Assembly: GCA_025331445.1 (NCBI GenBank)
Contig: JAIWNE010000029.1
Location: forward strand, 186,001 to 250,000
Reading direction: 5' to 3'
Length of the DNA stretch: 64,000 bases
Origin: Blakeslea trispora
Lineage: Eukaryota > Mucoromycota > Mucoromycetes > Mucorales > Choanephoraceae
The notes under the pieces were generated by a model. That model searched no databases. It was given only the letters and a program-made list of their open reading frames with translations, and was not told the origin of the DNA. Shown here piece after piece: positions 36,757-50,838 of this stretch (within the stretch, counting starts at the first letter, position 1; each line of letters begins with the position of its first letter). Made by a program: the position numbers and the translations under genes.

Positions 36757-37144
36757 TTTATTCATAGCAAATAAAACATATTCCCCTCTCTCTCTCTCCT
36801 TCTCAAAGAAAGAATAAGGTTATCGCATTGAGTAAATTAAAATTTATTTATCAGCCCAAATTCTTGTGAGACCTAAATCAATACAATGTAATGTCTTGGT
36901 TAGTTGTTATTTATCAGTCAAAAATGATAGACTCTTTGCTTGGGGGGATGAGACTATACGATCTAATTGGGGAAAATGACCCATTGTTGCATGGCCGAGA
37001 AATCAATTTGGGAAACTCGTTGTCGAAAAGTAAAAAAACACTTCTTTCCAACATAACAAATATGTTCATTAGACAAGATGAACACAAAACTTCAAGTTTA
37101 GCAGATTTTTAGGTAAACATATTATGATCCTTTTATGCTTATTA
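36757..37144. other. intergenic sequence
   Basis: Short CT run at 36784-36800, probably 3' UTR of the preceding gene. A 73-codon plus-strand frame at 36891-37112 has no recognisable domain and faces the decayed minus-strand gene; I do not call it. Confidence 0.4.
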
Positions 37145-38684
37145 TTAGAGAACCAATCTATACATCTTTTTTTTATAGAGGCAACAACAAGGGTAGAGGC
37201 AGAGCCAGAGGTAGAAAAGTCACTTTTGTTTCCACTAAAAAAAAAGAGAGAAAGAGGAAAAAGATGAAGACAAGCACTAGCAAAACAACTGTCGTAACTT
37301 ACGTTTTCTTGTTCAACGAGCGATCCTTCAAGAACATATTTATCAACTCGTCAATACGACTCACATTCTTGGTTTCTAACAATCTTGCTGTCTTTGGCCC
37401 AGACTTCAAATCCACTTAGCCTGAAGACAACAGTAAAAGTTCATATGAGAAAAGTATAGTCTGAATAATGACAATTGATGACCTTTTTTTTTGTTTGTCA
37501 CGACTTGGATGATAAACTATTGATACTTACAGAAAGTTCATTGCTTGCAATGTCTGATATGCAGATGAATCTCTTTTCTCTTCCTCTTCTAGCTTAAGTT
37601 GCTCCTTGAGAATAGCTACAATACCAGAGTTGATGTTGTACTTGCTTTTCTATATCTTTAATATGAATTAATACAAGAAGACGATCACAGCAAAAAACTA
37701 ATCAGCACCTCAGTTACACTTTTACAAATACTTGTAATATCTGCCTTTTCTTGTTCTTGCAAATAGTGGAGGGGATGGTATACGCATCTATTAAAACGCT
37801 TCCAGAATAACTCTTGTTTTATGCATTTTCTAGAAATTTCTTCATGGTAGAGATATATGTCGAAAGTTTCACCCCGCTCCGTTTTTGATTTACTCTTGCT
37901 ATAATCGTCAGATTCTTGCAAGAGTGGTACCATTCGATCAGAAAAAAGTTGCGAATTTTTTTGAAGTAGGTCTTATTTCTCTTTGATTACTATAACTTGA
38001 GGAAGCTTAAAAAGTAGATTTCATCGATTCTGATTTAAAAAAAAGGCCACTTTGAAACTTAGAAAGAAGTATGTTTTTTAACCATCATTAGCTTCAACTC
38101 GTTCCAAAAGTGCACAACTATCGTCAAACTCCTTCGAATACTGTCTAACAATGTTTGTTGTATCCTTCCAAACCGATATCAAAGATTCTTCGTCGATGTT
38201 TTTAAGAGAAGTCTCAAACTTTGTCTTGAGACTTTCGAATGTCAATTGTTCCTCCATTCACCCTTCTTGTAAGTTAGTTTTAAAGTGTGCAAGTCCTTCA
38301 AGAGAACATCATAGCTCACTATAATGCTTTTTTGTTCTTCAAGTGCTGCTGCAAGACTTCTGACTGTAGATACTCGTCCTTCCTTGTTGTTTTTGTCAAC
38401 TATTTCCTTCACGGCAGAAATATATTCCGGCTCCAATTGACGAAAAGGACAACCCATACGTTTTTTTCGAAAGGTTCCAAACGCTCATAATATATACTAA
38501 TCGCTTTCTGAGCAGCATAGTCAGTGATGCCAAGGAGCTCAATTAGAGCTTGGCGGAGCTCAAGCTTCGCAATGTTGCGTTGATTGAGCTTCTTATTGAG
38601 GATGACATTGACCATTCGACTCAAAAGGGTAAAAGTTTCAGTTGTAATTTTTTTAGTGTCAAGAATATCTTCTTTAGCGTACAT
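37145..38684 (-). pseudogene. decayed multi-exon gene with transposase-like helix-turn-helix
   Basis: The minus strand reads as a coding chain with intron-like gaps but at least two frame breaks. From ATG 38684: IAKLELRQALIELLG, then a break near 38478 (one base short in a T run). Next is RMGCPFRQLEPEYISAV, with STVRSLAAALEEQ and SYDVLLKDLHTLKLTYKKGE. This resembles the winged HTH of Tc1/IS630 transposases. A second break near 38260 precedes LTFESLKTKFETSLKNIDEE. Further exon-like blocks are at about 38240-38087, 37970-37712, 37645-37530 and 37425-37303, then GNKSDFSTSGSAS to a TAA at 37145. The downstream part matches no family I know. I infer a dead or dying gene, possibly of element origin. 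Confidence 0.5.
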
Positions 38685-38838
38685 TTTTAGAAAGTTATGT
38701 TATAGCAAAGATGAAAGAGTATTAAAAGAGCTTTCCAACCATATGCATATTATCTATGTACAACCATTCCTTGTGAGATAGTCACAATATTTCAAAGAAA
38801 AGACCAATTTTCGGGCTGAAACTTTTTGAATATATCTC
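37850..38838. mobile_element. candidate DNA transposon bounded by inverted ends shared with the 24.5-kb hairpin
   Basis: At 37850 the plus strand reads GAGATATATGTCGAAAGTTT and continues CACCCC. At 38838 the minus strand reads GAGATATATTCAAAAAGTTT and continues CAGCCC. Both ends are flanked by TA. The same end sequence, in the same inverted arrangement, bounds the MITE at 24473-24683. The interior of 989 bp covers the transposase-like HTH part of the decayed gene, but that gene's open frame continues past the left end, so the boundary needs checking. Confidence 0.5.
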
Positions 38839-40452
38839 TATGAAATATCCCTTCTTTTCTCTTTACCAGCGGTCATAAACTCCTTTTTGTTCATCTTGGA
38901 TAAGCGACCATGGCCCTTGTTTGTCTGTAAAAACAAATTCATATAGAAGCGGAGAGGCGGAGCATCAATACTTTTCGTATAGTTCCAGGCATAGTGGCCC
39001 AAATTCTAGTCTTTGATGAATAGGTCTGACCATATACACTAGAGGCTTGAGAGAAATAGAAGCGTTTTCTTTATTTGTTGCGTGTAACACGTTGAATGGA
39101 CTAATATGCTGATTTTTAAAGAAGGAGCTATAATAATAGAAGACTGCTCCACAGGCATTTTCGTCTTGAGGTCACCTATTATCGTCCATGAAAAGAAACG
39201 GTTAAAGGACATTCTAAGGTTGAGAGCCTTGAGCTCAAGGGACGTTGAGGACTGTACAGACGAAAAGCAAGAAAAAAAATTGAAGGCCATAGTTTCAATT
39301 GATGTGTGAGGCTCAAGTTTTGAATGGCTACGAATTGGGTTAGGAAGCTTAACGAAAAGTGAAGCCATCTCATTGCGTTAGAGAACCAGACTGCTAAAGT
39401 TGCGATTTATATTGAAATTGCTACAGAAATTTAAAGATCGACATAAACTTTTGTTCCCTTTCTTCAGGCACATTGTTACCATATTGTTGACTTCGCGTCT
39501 TCTGTTTTTAATATACCAAAAATGTATGATTGCAACTGCCTCTCATATGAAAGCATGATACCCCATTTACCTCTGGTCCAACTTCTTTGGTTAGTTAACT
39601 TTTTATTTTATTGCATTTATTGTACTCAATAAAAAAAAACCTAAAGCATATAGAGAGCTAGCTTGAAGAACCTAAAGAAAAACAATTACGCGTTTATAGG
39701 TTTGTACTTGCGAAAACCAATGTGTGTAGTAGTGAGCAGACATCACATCGTGGATCCACGTTTTGTTAATGTTAACATTTTTGTCATGTTGAAGTAGTGA
39801 AAATAAGCTAACCAAGTTTTGGTCTCCGATCGAAACAATCTTTGTTGAAAGTGACATTGAGTGCAAAGCTTTCGTATTTCACAAGTTTGTTCTACAACAA
39901 GACATCAACAGAGCCTCTCGCCAAATGAAGAAGAAAAAAAATAGAGCTAGAGAGGCCTGTTAGATTTTAAGGAAAAGACTGAAAGAGTACCAGGATAGAA
40001 GAACAATAAGTTTTAATGCACATGCAAAGAAGCGAAACGTTTTGAAAGTGAGAATATGTACTTTTGCACAGTCCCGCCAGCTGTAGTGACAAAAATAAAG
40101 CGTCGCTTCGGTAAATAGAATGATGGTCTTTAATTGATCAGGCAAGCAGCAACATGGACGGGTGCTAAAAAGATAAAAAAAACGTTTATTTTAGTGTTCT
40201 GAACCTATCACTGGGACTGTATTACAAAATCAAATAATAATGCTTCACAACACAAATTAATTCGGCCAATCAATTTTGAAAGGTCGCTGTGGGCTTATTA
40301 GTCATTCAGTCAATATGTGTAACTAGCAAGTTAGTTATTATTGTTTATATGTTAAAAGAAAAAAAAAAAACGAGTTAAAACAAGTTATAAAAATAAGTTT
40401 AGTCTTTTTTCGTTCTTTTCTCTTTTCTTCTTCTTTTGTTCTTGAAATAAAA
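38839..40452. other. gene-poor interval
   Basis: AT-rich. A 67-codon plus-strand frame at 39106-39309 (MLIFKEGAIIIEDCSTGIFV) has protein-like composition but no splice context or known family; it could be an element remnant. Nothing else was recognised. The last about 100 bp are a pyrimidine-rich leader for the next gene. Confidence 0.45.
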
Positions 40453-41705
40453 ATGGCCAAGAAAGGTGGTAATAAGAAAAAAAACGCTGCTCGTAAAGCT
40501 CAACAAAAAAAGGAAGTCATCCCTGCTGTCAACAACAATGAGCAAGTGTTAAACAATGAAATTGTCGAACAACCTACAGCTCAGGGCGATACTCTTGAAG
40601 AGCCTGTTCAGCCAGAAATCAAGGCTGATCCAGTTGCTGTTGAAACTGAGATCGGAGAAGTGGTTGTAGAAAAGTCAGTTCTGCCCGAGACCATTGAATT
40701 GACACAAGTAGAACCTGTTCCCGAAGAGAAGAAGCAACAGTCACCTGTTTTAGCTGCTGTTGAGACTGAAGTACCATCACCTGTCAATGCTCAAGAGACC
40801 ATCAAAGAGCCTTTGTTACAAAAGAAAGAATCACAAGAAGAAGTCGCTATCGTTGTTGTCAAGGACGAAGATACAAACACTGAGAAGATTGATCAGCAAA
40901 TTGATGAAACACCAAAAGAAATTCAGATCAACGAAATCAAGGCTACTGAGATTGAAAAGGAGATTCAAGCAGAGACCACAGAAGCTACTCCCCAGACCGA
41001 ATTAGTCGAAACTTCAAACCTTAAAAATGAAACAGTCAAGGAAGTACCCGAGTCTGGATCTACCAAGCAAGACGAAGTTAAGATTGAAGAGTCTAAGGTT
41101 GAAGAGCCTAAGGTTGAAGAGTCTAAGGTTGAAGAGTCTAAGGTTGAAGAGCCTAAGGTTGAAGAGCCTAAGGTTGAAGAGCCTAAGGTTGAAGAGCCTA
41201 AGGTTGAAGAGCCTAAATTCGAAGAGCCTAAGGTTGAAGAGCCTAAGGTAGAGGAAGTTAAGTTGCAAGAGGTTGCTTCCCCAGCCTCTGATGATCAGAA
41301 GCTGGATAGAGCAGCTGCAGAGAAAAGCCAAGTTGAATCCACAACTGAAACCATCAATTCACAAGGAAGCTCTACCGAAGCGTATACTGAAGCTACTACA
41401 ATCACTGAGGAACAAACAACCGATAAGTCTTCCGGATTGAAGAAGCCTAACTTGAAGAAGCAAAAAAGTCTTGCCAAGAGAAAGTCGCAGATCATTGGCC
41501 TCTTCAAACGTGAAAAGGTAAGACATGAATTAAAAAAAAAAGGAAGTATATATCATTTAACTCACTTTTCACTCAGACTGCCAAAGAGCCTAAGGTTTTG
41601 CCTGCAATCGAGGAAGTCAAGAGCTCTGAAAAGACATTGAAGAAGCGCAAGTCTTGGATGTTCTGGAAATCATCCACACCTGCTACTGCTATTCAACAAA
41701 AATAA
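40453..41705 (+). CDS. Glu/Lys-rich disordered protein with tandem pentapeptides
   Basis: Two exons (40453-41517 and 41577-41705) give 397 residues. The N terminus is Lys-rich (MAKKGGNKKKNAARKAQQKK). A long acidic, Glu/Val/Thr-rich region follows, then twelve tandem pentapeptides of the type VEEPK/VEESK. The tail is basic (LKKPNLKKQKSLAKRKSQII, then LKKRKSWMFWKSSTP). No folded domain, signal peptide or membrane segment is visible. The basic C terminus with aromatic residues might bind membranes or nucleic acid, but that is inference. The function is unknown. The start is supported by a purine-rich context after a pyrimidine-rich leader. Confidence 0.75.
41083..41262 (+). repeat. 15-bp coding tandem repeat (VEEPK/VEESK, 12 units)
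   Basis: Twelve in-frame 15-bp units vary mainly at TCT/CCT (Ser/Pro). Units 5-9 are identical at the protein level, showing recent duplication. Length variation between strains would keep the frame. Confidence 0.9.
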
Positions 41706-45733
<4,028 letters not shown>

Positions 45734-46929
45734 ATGTTTCGCATACAAGCTCGTACGATATTTTCGCTTCATAAAAGTGTCAACATAATTCAGCTAAAGC
45801 ATACAATAAAGCCTATCCAACATAAATGGGCTCCCTTAAGCCAAAACAATTTGAATAAATTAAACATAAGCCGCACCTTACAACGCTCATTCCTCACTAG
45901 TCATCATTCCTTTTTGACACGCAAAGAACAAAAAGAGAAACAAGTAAAGTTAAAGAGATATAAGTTTTTGCTTTTCGTGTGTGTGTGTTCTAGAAGTGAA
46001 GGACTAACGCGTCAGTGTCAAACTAAATCTTCAGGAGCTTCGAGAAGATATTTATACAATCCCTAATGTCTTAACTTTTGGCCGGATATTAGCAGCGCCT
46101 TGTGTAGGCTATTTAATTTTACAACACGACTATGACCAAGCATTGGGCCTGTTTGTGTTGGCAGGATTTACTGATTTGGTAATGAATACACATAAATCAA
46201 TTCATTTGAACGTTTTTTTTAACGCCATCTTTGTTTCTAAAAAAAAAATAAGCTCGATGGATATATTGCTCGAAAATATAACATGAAAACATTGTTGGGC
46301 ACAATCATTGACCCTTTAGCAGATAAAGTATTGATGACCGTGATGACAGTTACATTAGCTATGGAAGGTGTTATCCCAGGTAATCAGATTAAACAAAGCT
46401 AATTTGGAAATGATGTTAATCGAAAAAAAAAGAAGACATAAAAAAAAGACTCATCAATTGCATCTTTTTAGTATCACTGGCTACAATCATTTTAGGTAGA
46501 GATGCAGGCTTAATTTTGTCTGCCTTTTATTACCGTTACATCTCATTGCCAGAACCGGTATAGTGGATATTGGAGACAATAAGATAGGATATGGTGACTA
46601 AATCTAACAAATTTAGAAAACAATTGCACGCTATTTCGACGGCTCTATTCCATCAGCAGAGGTCAAACCGACACAAATAAGTAAGATCAACACAGCGCTC
46701 CAGTTAGTGTTGATGGGCCTATCATTGACAACCATGAGTATGGGAGTACCTTCGGCTGAAGCAATGACAGCACTACAGTAAGCTTAAAAAATAGCTTAAA
46801 CTCGAAAAATTGTTTACTAAACTCTCCAAAAAAAAACCCTTCTATAGGTGGGTTGTTGGAGGCACTACAGTTTGGTCAGGAGCTAGCTATCTCTTCTCAA
46901 AAAATGCAGTGCGAATATTAAAGCAGTAA
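45734..46929 (+). CDS. CRD1: cardiolipin synthase, mitochondrial (CDP-alcohol phosphatidyltransferase)
   Basis: Six exons: 45734-45943, 46035-46178, 46253-46379, 46472-46557, 46617-46777 and 46848-46929; 269 residues. It condenses CDP-diacylglycerol with phosphatidylglycerol to make cardiolipin in the inner mitochondrial membrane. The N-terminal about 65 residues are basic and acid-poor (mitochondrial presequence). Then comes IYTIPNVLTFGRILAAP. The CDP-alcohol motif D-G-x2-A-R-x8-G-x3-D-x3-D lies at about residues 120-142 (DGYIARK..GTIIDPLADK). Later blocks are LGRDAGLILSAFYYR and ARYFDGSIPSAEVKPTQISK, typical of eukaryotic cardiolipin synthases, then two further membrane segments. The second exon begins at GAG after TCTTCAG; reading on from exon 1 would hit a false tail. 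Confidence 0.93.
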
Positions 46930-47190
46930 AACTTTTCTCTAATTAAACGATTGGCGCGTGTCTGATGTTGCACTGAGAAAAAAAGAAAAGAAGAAAAAAA
47001 AAAAAGGTTAATATTCAAGGAGTTAATCAAGCCGGAGATTGCAAAAATCGTAAAAGACAAGTGCCACGTTCCTCCTGTTTATAACTTAGCTGTCTTTTCT
47101 CTTCTCTATTCTTGAACCTTTTCTTTTACTTTCTTCTTTGTTTGAGGATCTTTTATTTATTCTATCTATTTATTCAACTTGTAACATAAA

Positions 47191-49825
47191 ATGCCACATC
47201 AAAATATACCTGACACGAGAGTTGGTAAAGTCTTGCAAAACAATAATAGCCCTTTTAATAACACATTGCAATCTGCAGCATTACGCATTCTACCTTTTTC
47301 TTCCCAGAACGCCCTTCAAGTTCTGCCCGGGCATAAGCTTGCTCTTGGCACAGATGTGTTTGCATTTGACGATATCTTCAACTCAGAAAACATGCATCAT
47401 CTAACTGATACCATCATGACCGAGTTAATGCATAGTAAGCAGACAAGAATCAAAGCACGATTTACCATAACAAGAAAACATTCATTAACATTCTCTTTTG
47501 CTTAGAACGTAATGTTAGTCTAGTGTGTCATGTAAGTTTCTTTAGATAATTTTGGGAAGTTTTTTTTAATTGAATGGTCACACAGGATGCTTCTCGTAAC
47601 AGATTCGATGCCCGTGTCTTTGTTGACATTCAGCAATTACTTGAAAAAGGCTACGAACTATCTATCAGATTTCTAGAATATGACGATCAGCTACAGTCAA
47701 AAGATCTGATCGCTCCTGATCAACATATGAGTAATGCATACCATATTGACTCTGTTGATTTAGCTGATAAGTAAGAAGATAACATTTGTGCAACATCACT
47801 TTGACTGATTGGGATTTATTTTTATATAGATTCTACCTGTTTGGTCTTAACCGACACAAGATTGGTGCAGTATCTGTTTTTTCTGTTCTAATTAAGGATA
47901 CAAATTCCCAATTCAACATTATTGACATATCTGATTGTTCTGATGACATAATGGACCGCTTCTCATTATACTATACCAAGCATCACCACACCCCTTGGCT
48001 CCGCGAACTTGACGCAAGCCAACAGATTATTTATTTAAATTGCATCCATCCCTCGGATGACATAAGCACCCTGCAGCATACACTAACATACGCTTCCGCA
48101 CTATATCAGCAAAAATCATTACCTCCTATTGCTAGATCGATATCAACACCCTTATCGTCACGATCATCTAAAGACGAAGATCATTTGCATCGCATCATTT
48201 CACGCCTTTCAAACGAAGTGAATGTGTTACGACAACAACAAAAAACTAGAGGTTCTGTCCTTTCAAGCTCTATTTATTCTGAAGGACCTCGCAACATATC
48301 TATGTTTTCCTCCCTCTCTAGTTCAACAAGTGCTACTATCCTAACAGATGATAAGACAGATCACGAAGTATCTGATCTCTATCGTCAAATAGAAGAATAC
48401 GAAAATCAAGTAACTGTGACAAGGGAGCGCAATGCACTAGTTGAAAGCACCTTGGTTGATTTAAAGCACAGCAATCAGCATCTTTGCCAAATAAATCACA
48501 CACAAGCTCAGCTAATTGAGAAGTTAGAAGAAAAATTGAATGAAACAGAAAAGCTTCGACAGATAACAGCAAATCAACTAGAGATGCAGCAAAGGTTATA
48601 CCAGCAGCATTATCTACGCGATAGACGGCAGATCGAAGATTGTCTTCAAGTGGTGCAACAGATGATTGAGAAGCAAGAGCAAAAAAGCGCATATGCTTTG
48701 GAAGAGCTCATCACTGTCCAGAATTATTTGAGCACCAGAAATGCAGCCCATGATGAAGGCAGAGCCATTCAAGAAGATGTACTTGATGCTTATCTGCAGC
48801 ACCTTCCAGAAGAGGCAGACTGGCAGCAAGAGTATGAACGAGAGCAAGCAAAAACGTTAGGGTTAGAAAGAAAGTTGATAGAAGTGACAGCTGATCTTGA
48901 CGTGTGTCGCCAAGCCATCAGAAACAACGACAGTTCGGGACTTATTGGCAAACTTGAAAACGATCTTGCTCGGTTAGGTGCTCCTCAAGATGTCAATATC
49001 CAAAACCAGCATATCCAACACCTTGAATCGGTTGTACAGAACCTTAACCAACAGCTGCTGAATGTTACACACCGATCCATTGAGCAAGATAAGCAACTTG
49101 CCACATTGAGAGAGTCTGAAAAACAACAGCAGCCTATATCCGACAAAACAGTACCAGGTGCCAATACCCAAGCTGAGCAGGCTCAGCTTATGCGCTGGAT
49201 CTACGAAAAGATTGATGATTCTCAGGGACGTTCCGAAGTTATTCAGAAGTTCGCCGAAATGTGCAAAGATAGGTCTTCTATGGCTACAAAAATAACTTGT
49301 TTAGAAGCCAAAATATCAAATGGCTGTCAGCTACTACCAGCGGATTCTAAGGGCTTGAAAGTCAATGCTGATCAGAGACTTGAGAGGACACTAAGCATTT
49401 CAACAGAAAAGAGTCGATTATCCAATATGCCTCAAGATGAGTCGGATAGATCATCTATCTTGTCTTCCTGCTCAGATTTACGTGCAACATCGCCCATTAG
49501 TAGCTTTCCAGCACCACCACCACTGCCTCCCAACAACCCACTGCCTCCTCTACCATCTACAACTTTGCAAAAGAAGCAGTCCAATAAATTATCAAAGCTT
49601 GAATCGCAACTCAGATCATCCGAGGCCAAAATTCAGGAGCAAGAGAAACAATTGATGATTGATCAGGATCAATTGAGCCAAACAAACAAGAAATTAACCG
49701 AATTATCTCTAGAGCTTGAGCATGAACGAAAGCTCAAGCAGAAAGCCGAACATGCAAATCGAATTATGGAAAAACGAATGGAAGATTTAATGACTAATAA
49801 AAAAAATAAATTTCGTTGCTTTTAA
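47191..49825 (+). CDS. kinesin-like protein with degenerate motor domain lacking the P-loop
   Basis: Four exons (47191-47434, 47506-47531, 47586-47770 and 47830-49825) give 816 residues. The first about 290 residues align block by block with a kinesin motor: VFAFDDIF (kinesin FxFDxVF), LSIRFLEYDDQLQSKDLI (EIYNE..DLL), FGLNRHKIGAVSVFSVLI (the SSRSH region), FNIIDISDCS (DLAGSE), and TPWLRELDASQQIIYLNCIH then PSDDISTLQHTLTYASAL (end of motor). The P-loop GQTGSGKT is absent: TIMTELMH runs straight into KRNVSLVCHDASRN. Switch I and II are changed, so ATP hydrolysis is unlikely. Long coiled coils follow (about 320-540 and 730-810), with a proline-rich stretch (PAPPPLPPNNPLPPLP) between. Yeast Smy1 is a known precedent of a non-motile kinesin. 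The 26-nt exon 2 is required for the frame. Confidence 0.65.
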
Positions 49826-50838
49826 GATAATTTCTTTTGAGCATCATTAAACTTTCTAATTGTAAGCTTGCATTCTGTTTCACGACACAAGTCAGGCAGT
49901 TGAGTTGTATTGAGCTGATTGAAAAAAGTGAGGCCTGCTCCACGCTCAACAGCATCCAAAGGTACCTTGAACGCTGTCAATGGTGTTTGATCGGGAATGG
50001 GCTGGTTGGGCAGCACGAAGGCACCCACAGTATAACGACCTTGATGGTGTGTAAGAATGACTTTGTAAAAATGAGTAGGAACAGCCACGTTAGGTGGGTT
50101 TCCAATCATTTGATACTTGACATAGAACTTGCCATCAGCTTCTTGATGAGGCAAGTATAGGGGACCAGTAAAGACATAAACATCAGAGAATTTGCGAGTT
50201 AATTCACGACAGAAATGCTCAAGGTGAGCCCAATCTAATAATAAAAAAAAAGAATGAGTACAACCGAGAACCGTTAAAGAGAAAGGAAGGTACTGCTTAC
50301 AATCTCGATTAAATCCTTGACCTACTTGAGGTGCAATATTTGTCAAATAGAATGTTTCGTCCATAGACACTTGACTGTTCTTGACATCAGCAGCAGGCAC
50401 CATATGTCCTCTATCAAATCCACTTCTAAAATAATCGTTTAATCGTGCTCTGAACTTTTCAGGAATGCCATCGTCTTCCTTAAAGTTGGACTTTTGTCGA
50501 TCTACATCAGGCCCACGCTTTAAGCTATCTTGTGTTAAATGTTCAGCGACCCAGTTGGGGTTACGATCACGGCGATTGTAAGAGGTAACATAAGCACTAC
50601 GATACACCATATCGTTGATAGGGCCAGGGAAGCCGAATGGCAAGATCGTCTTGGCCTTGTCGATGTTGCTTACGGAAGGACCAGAGGATACAGGTACTGG
50701 TGGTGGAGGTGCTTGTGCAGGCGGCCTGCTCATAACGGGTACAGCAGTCTTCTTTTGAGAAAGCTTTTGATATGCTGCCAAGGAAACAGCACCCAAAGCT
50801 GCACCACCCAATACCAAAGTTGCTTTTTCGGCTACCAT
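49822..50838 (-). CDS. NUC1: mitochondrial nuclease EndoG/NUC1 (DNA/RNA non-specific endonuclease)
   Basis: Two minus-strand exons (50838-50301 and 50234-49822) give 316 residues. It is a beta-beta-alpha metal nuclease of mitochondria, active in mitochondrial nucleic-acid turnover and cell death. The N terminus is hydrophobic (LVLGGAALGAVSLAAYQKL), then Pro-rich, as in fungal Nuc1 membrane/mitochondrial targeting segments. The catalytic motif is DRGHMVPAAD with His at residue 145. Also present are the ETFYLTNIAPQVGQGFNRDY block and VYVFTGPLYLP. The single intron (50235-50300) is 66 nt with no in-frame stop, so the unspliced frame also stays open. Its stop codon overlaps that of the convergent kinesin-like gene. 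Confidence 0.93.
   Translation of the reverse strand: MVAEKATLVLGGAALGAVSLAAYQKLSQKKTAVPVMSRPPAQAPPPPVPVSSGPSVSNIDKAKTILPFGFPGPINDMVYRSAYVTSYNRRDRNPNWVAEHLTQDSLKRGPDVDRQKSNFKEDDGIPEKFRARLNDYFRSGFDRGHMVPAADVKNSQVSMDETFYLTNIAPQVGQGFNRDCKQYLPFSLTVLGCTHSFFLLLDWAHLEHFCRELTRKFSDVYVFTGPLYLPHQEADGKFYVKYQMIGNPPNVAVPTHFYKVILTHHQGRYTVGAFVLPNQPIPDQTPLTAFKVPLDAVERGAGLTFFNQLNTTQLPDLCRETECKLTIRKFNDAQKKLS

Noticed and set aside
36891..37112. 73-codon plus-strand frame
   Set aside because: No domain; adjoins the end of a decayed minus-strand gene and lacks supporting structure.
39106..39309. 67-codon frame beginning MLIFKEGAIIIEDC
   Set aside because: Isolated, no domain or exon partners found; below the threshold for a call.
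39686..39691. Other ACGCGT sites (also about 4461 and 46010)
   Set aside because: They lie in gene-free DNA or introns and give no promoter context; likely chance occurrences.
41014..41331. Minus-strand Leu/Phe/Asn/Arg repeat frame
   Set aside because: Antisense shadow of the VEEPK array.
49811..49825. C-terminal RCF of the kinesin-like protein as a CaaX box
   Set aside because: Cys is second from the end, not fourth; no prenylation motif.
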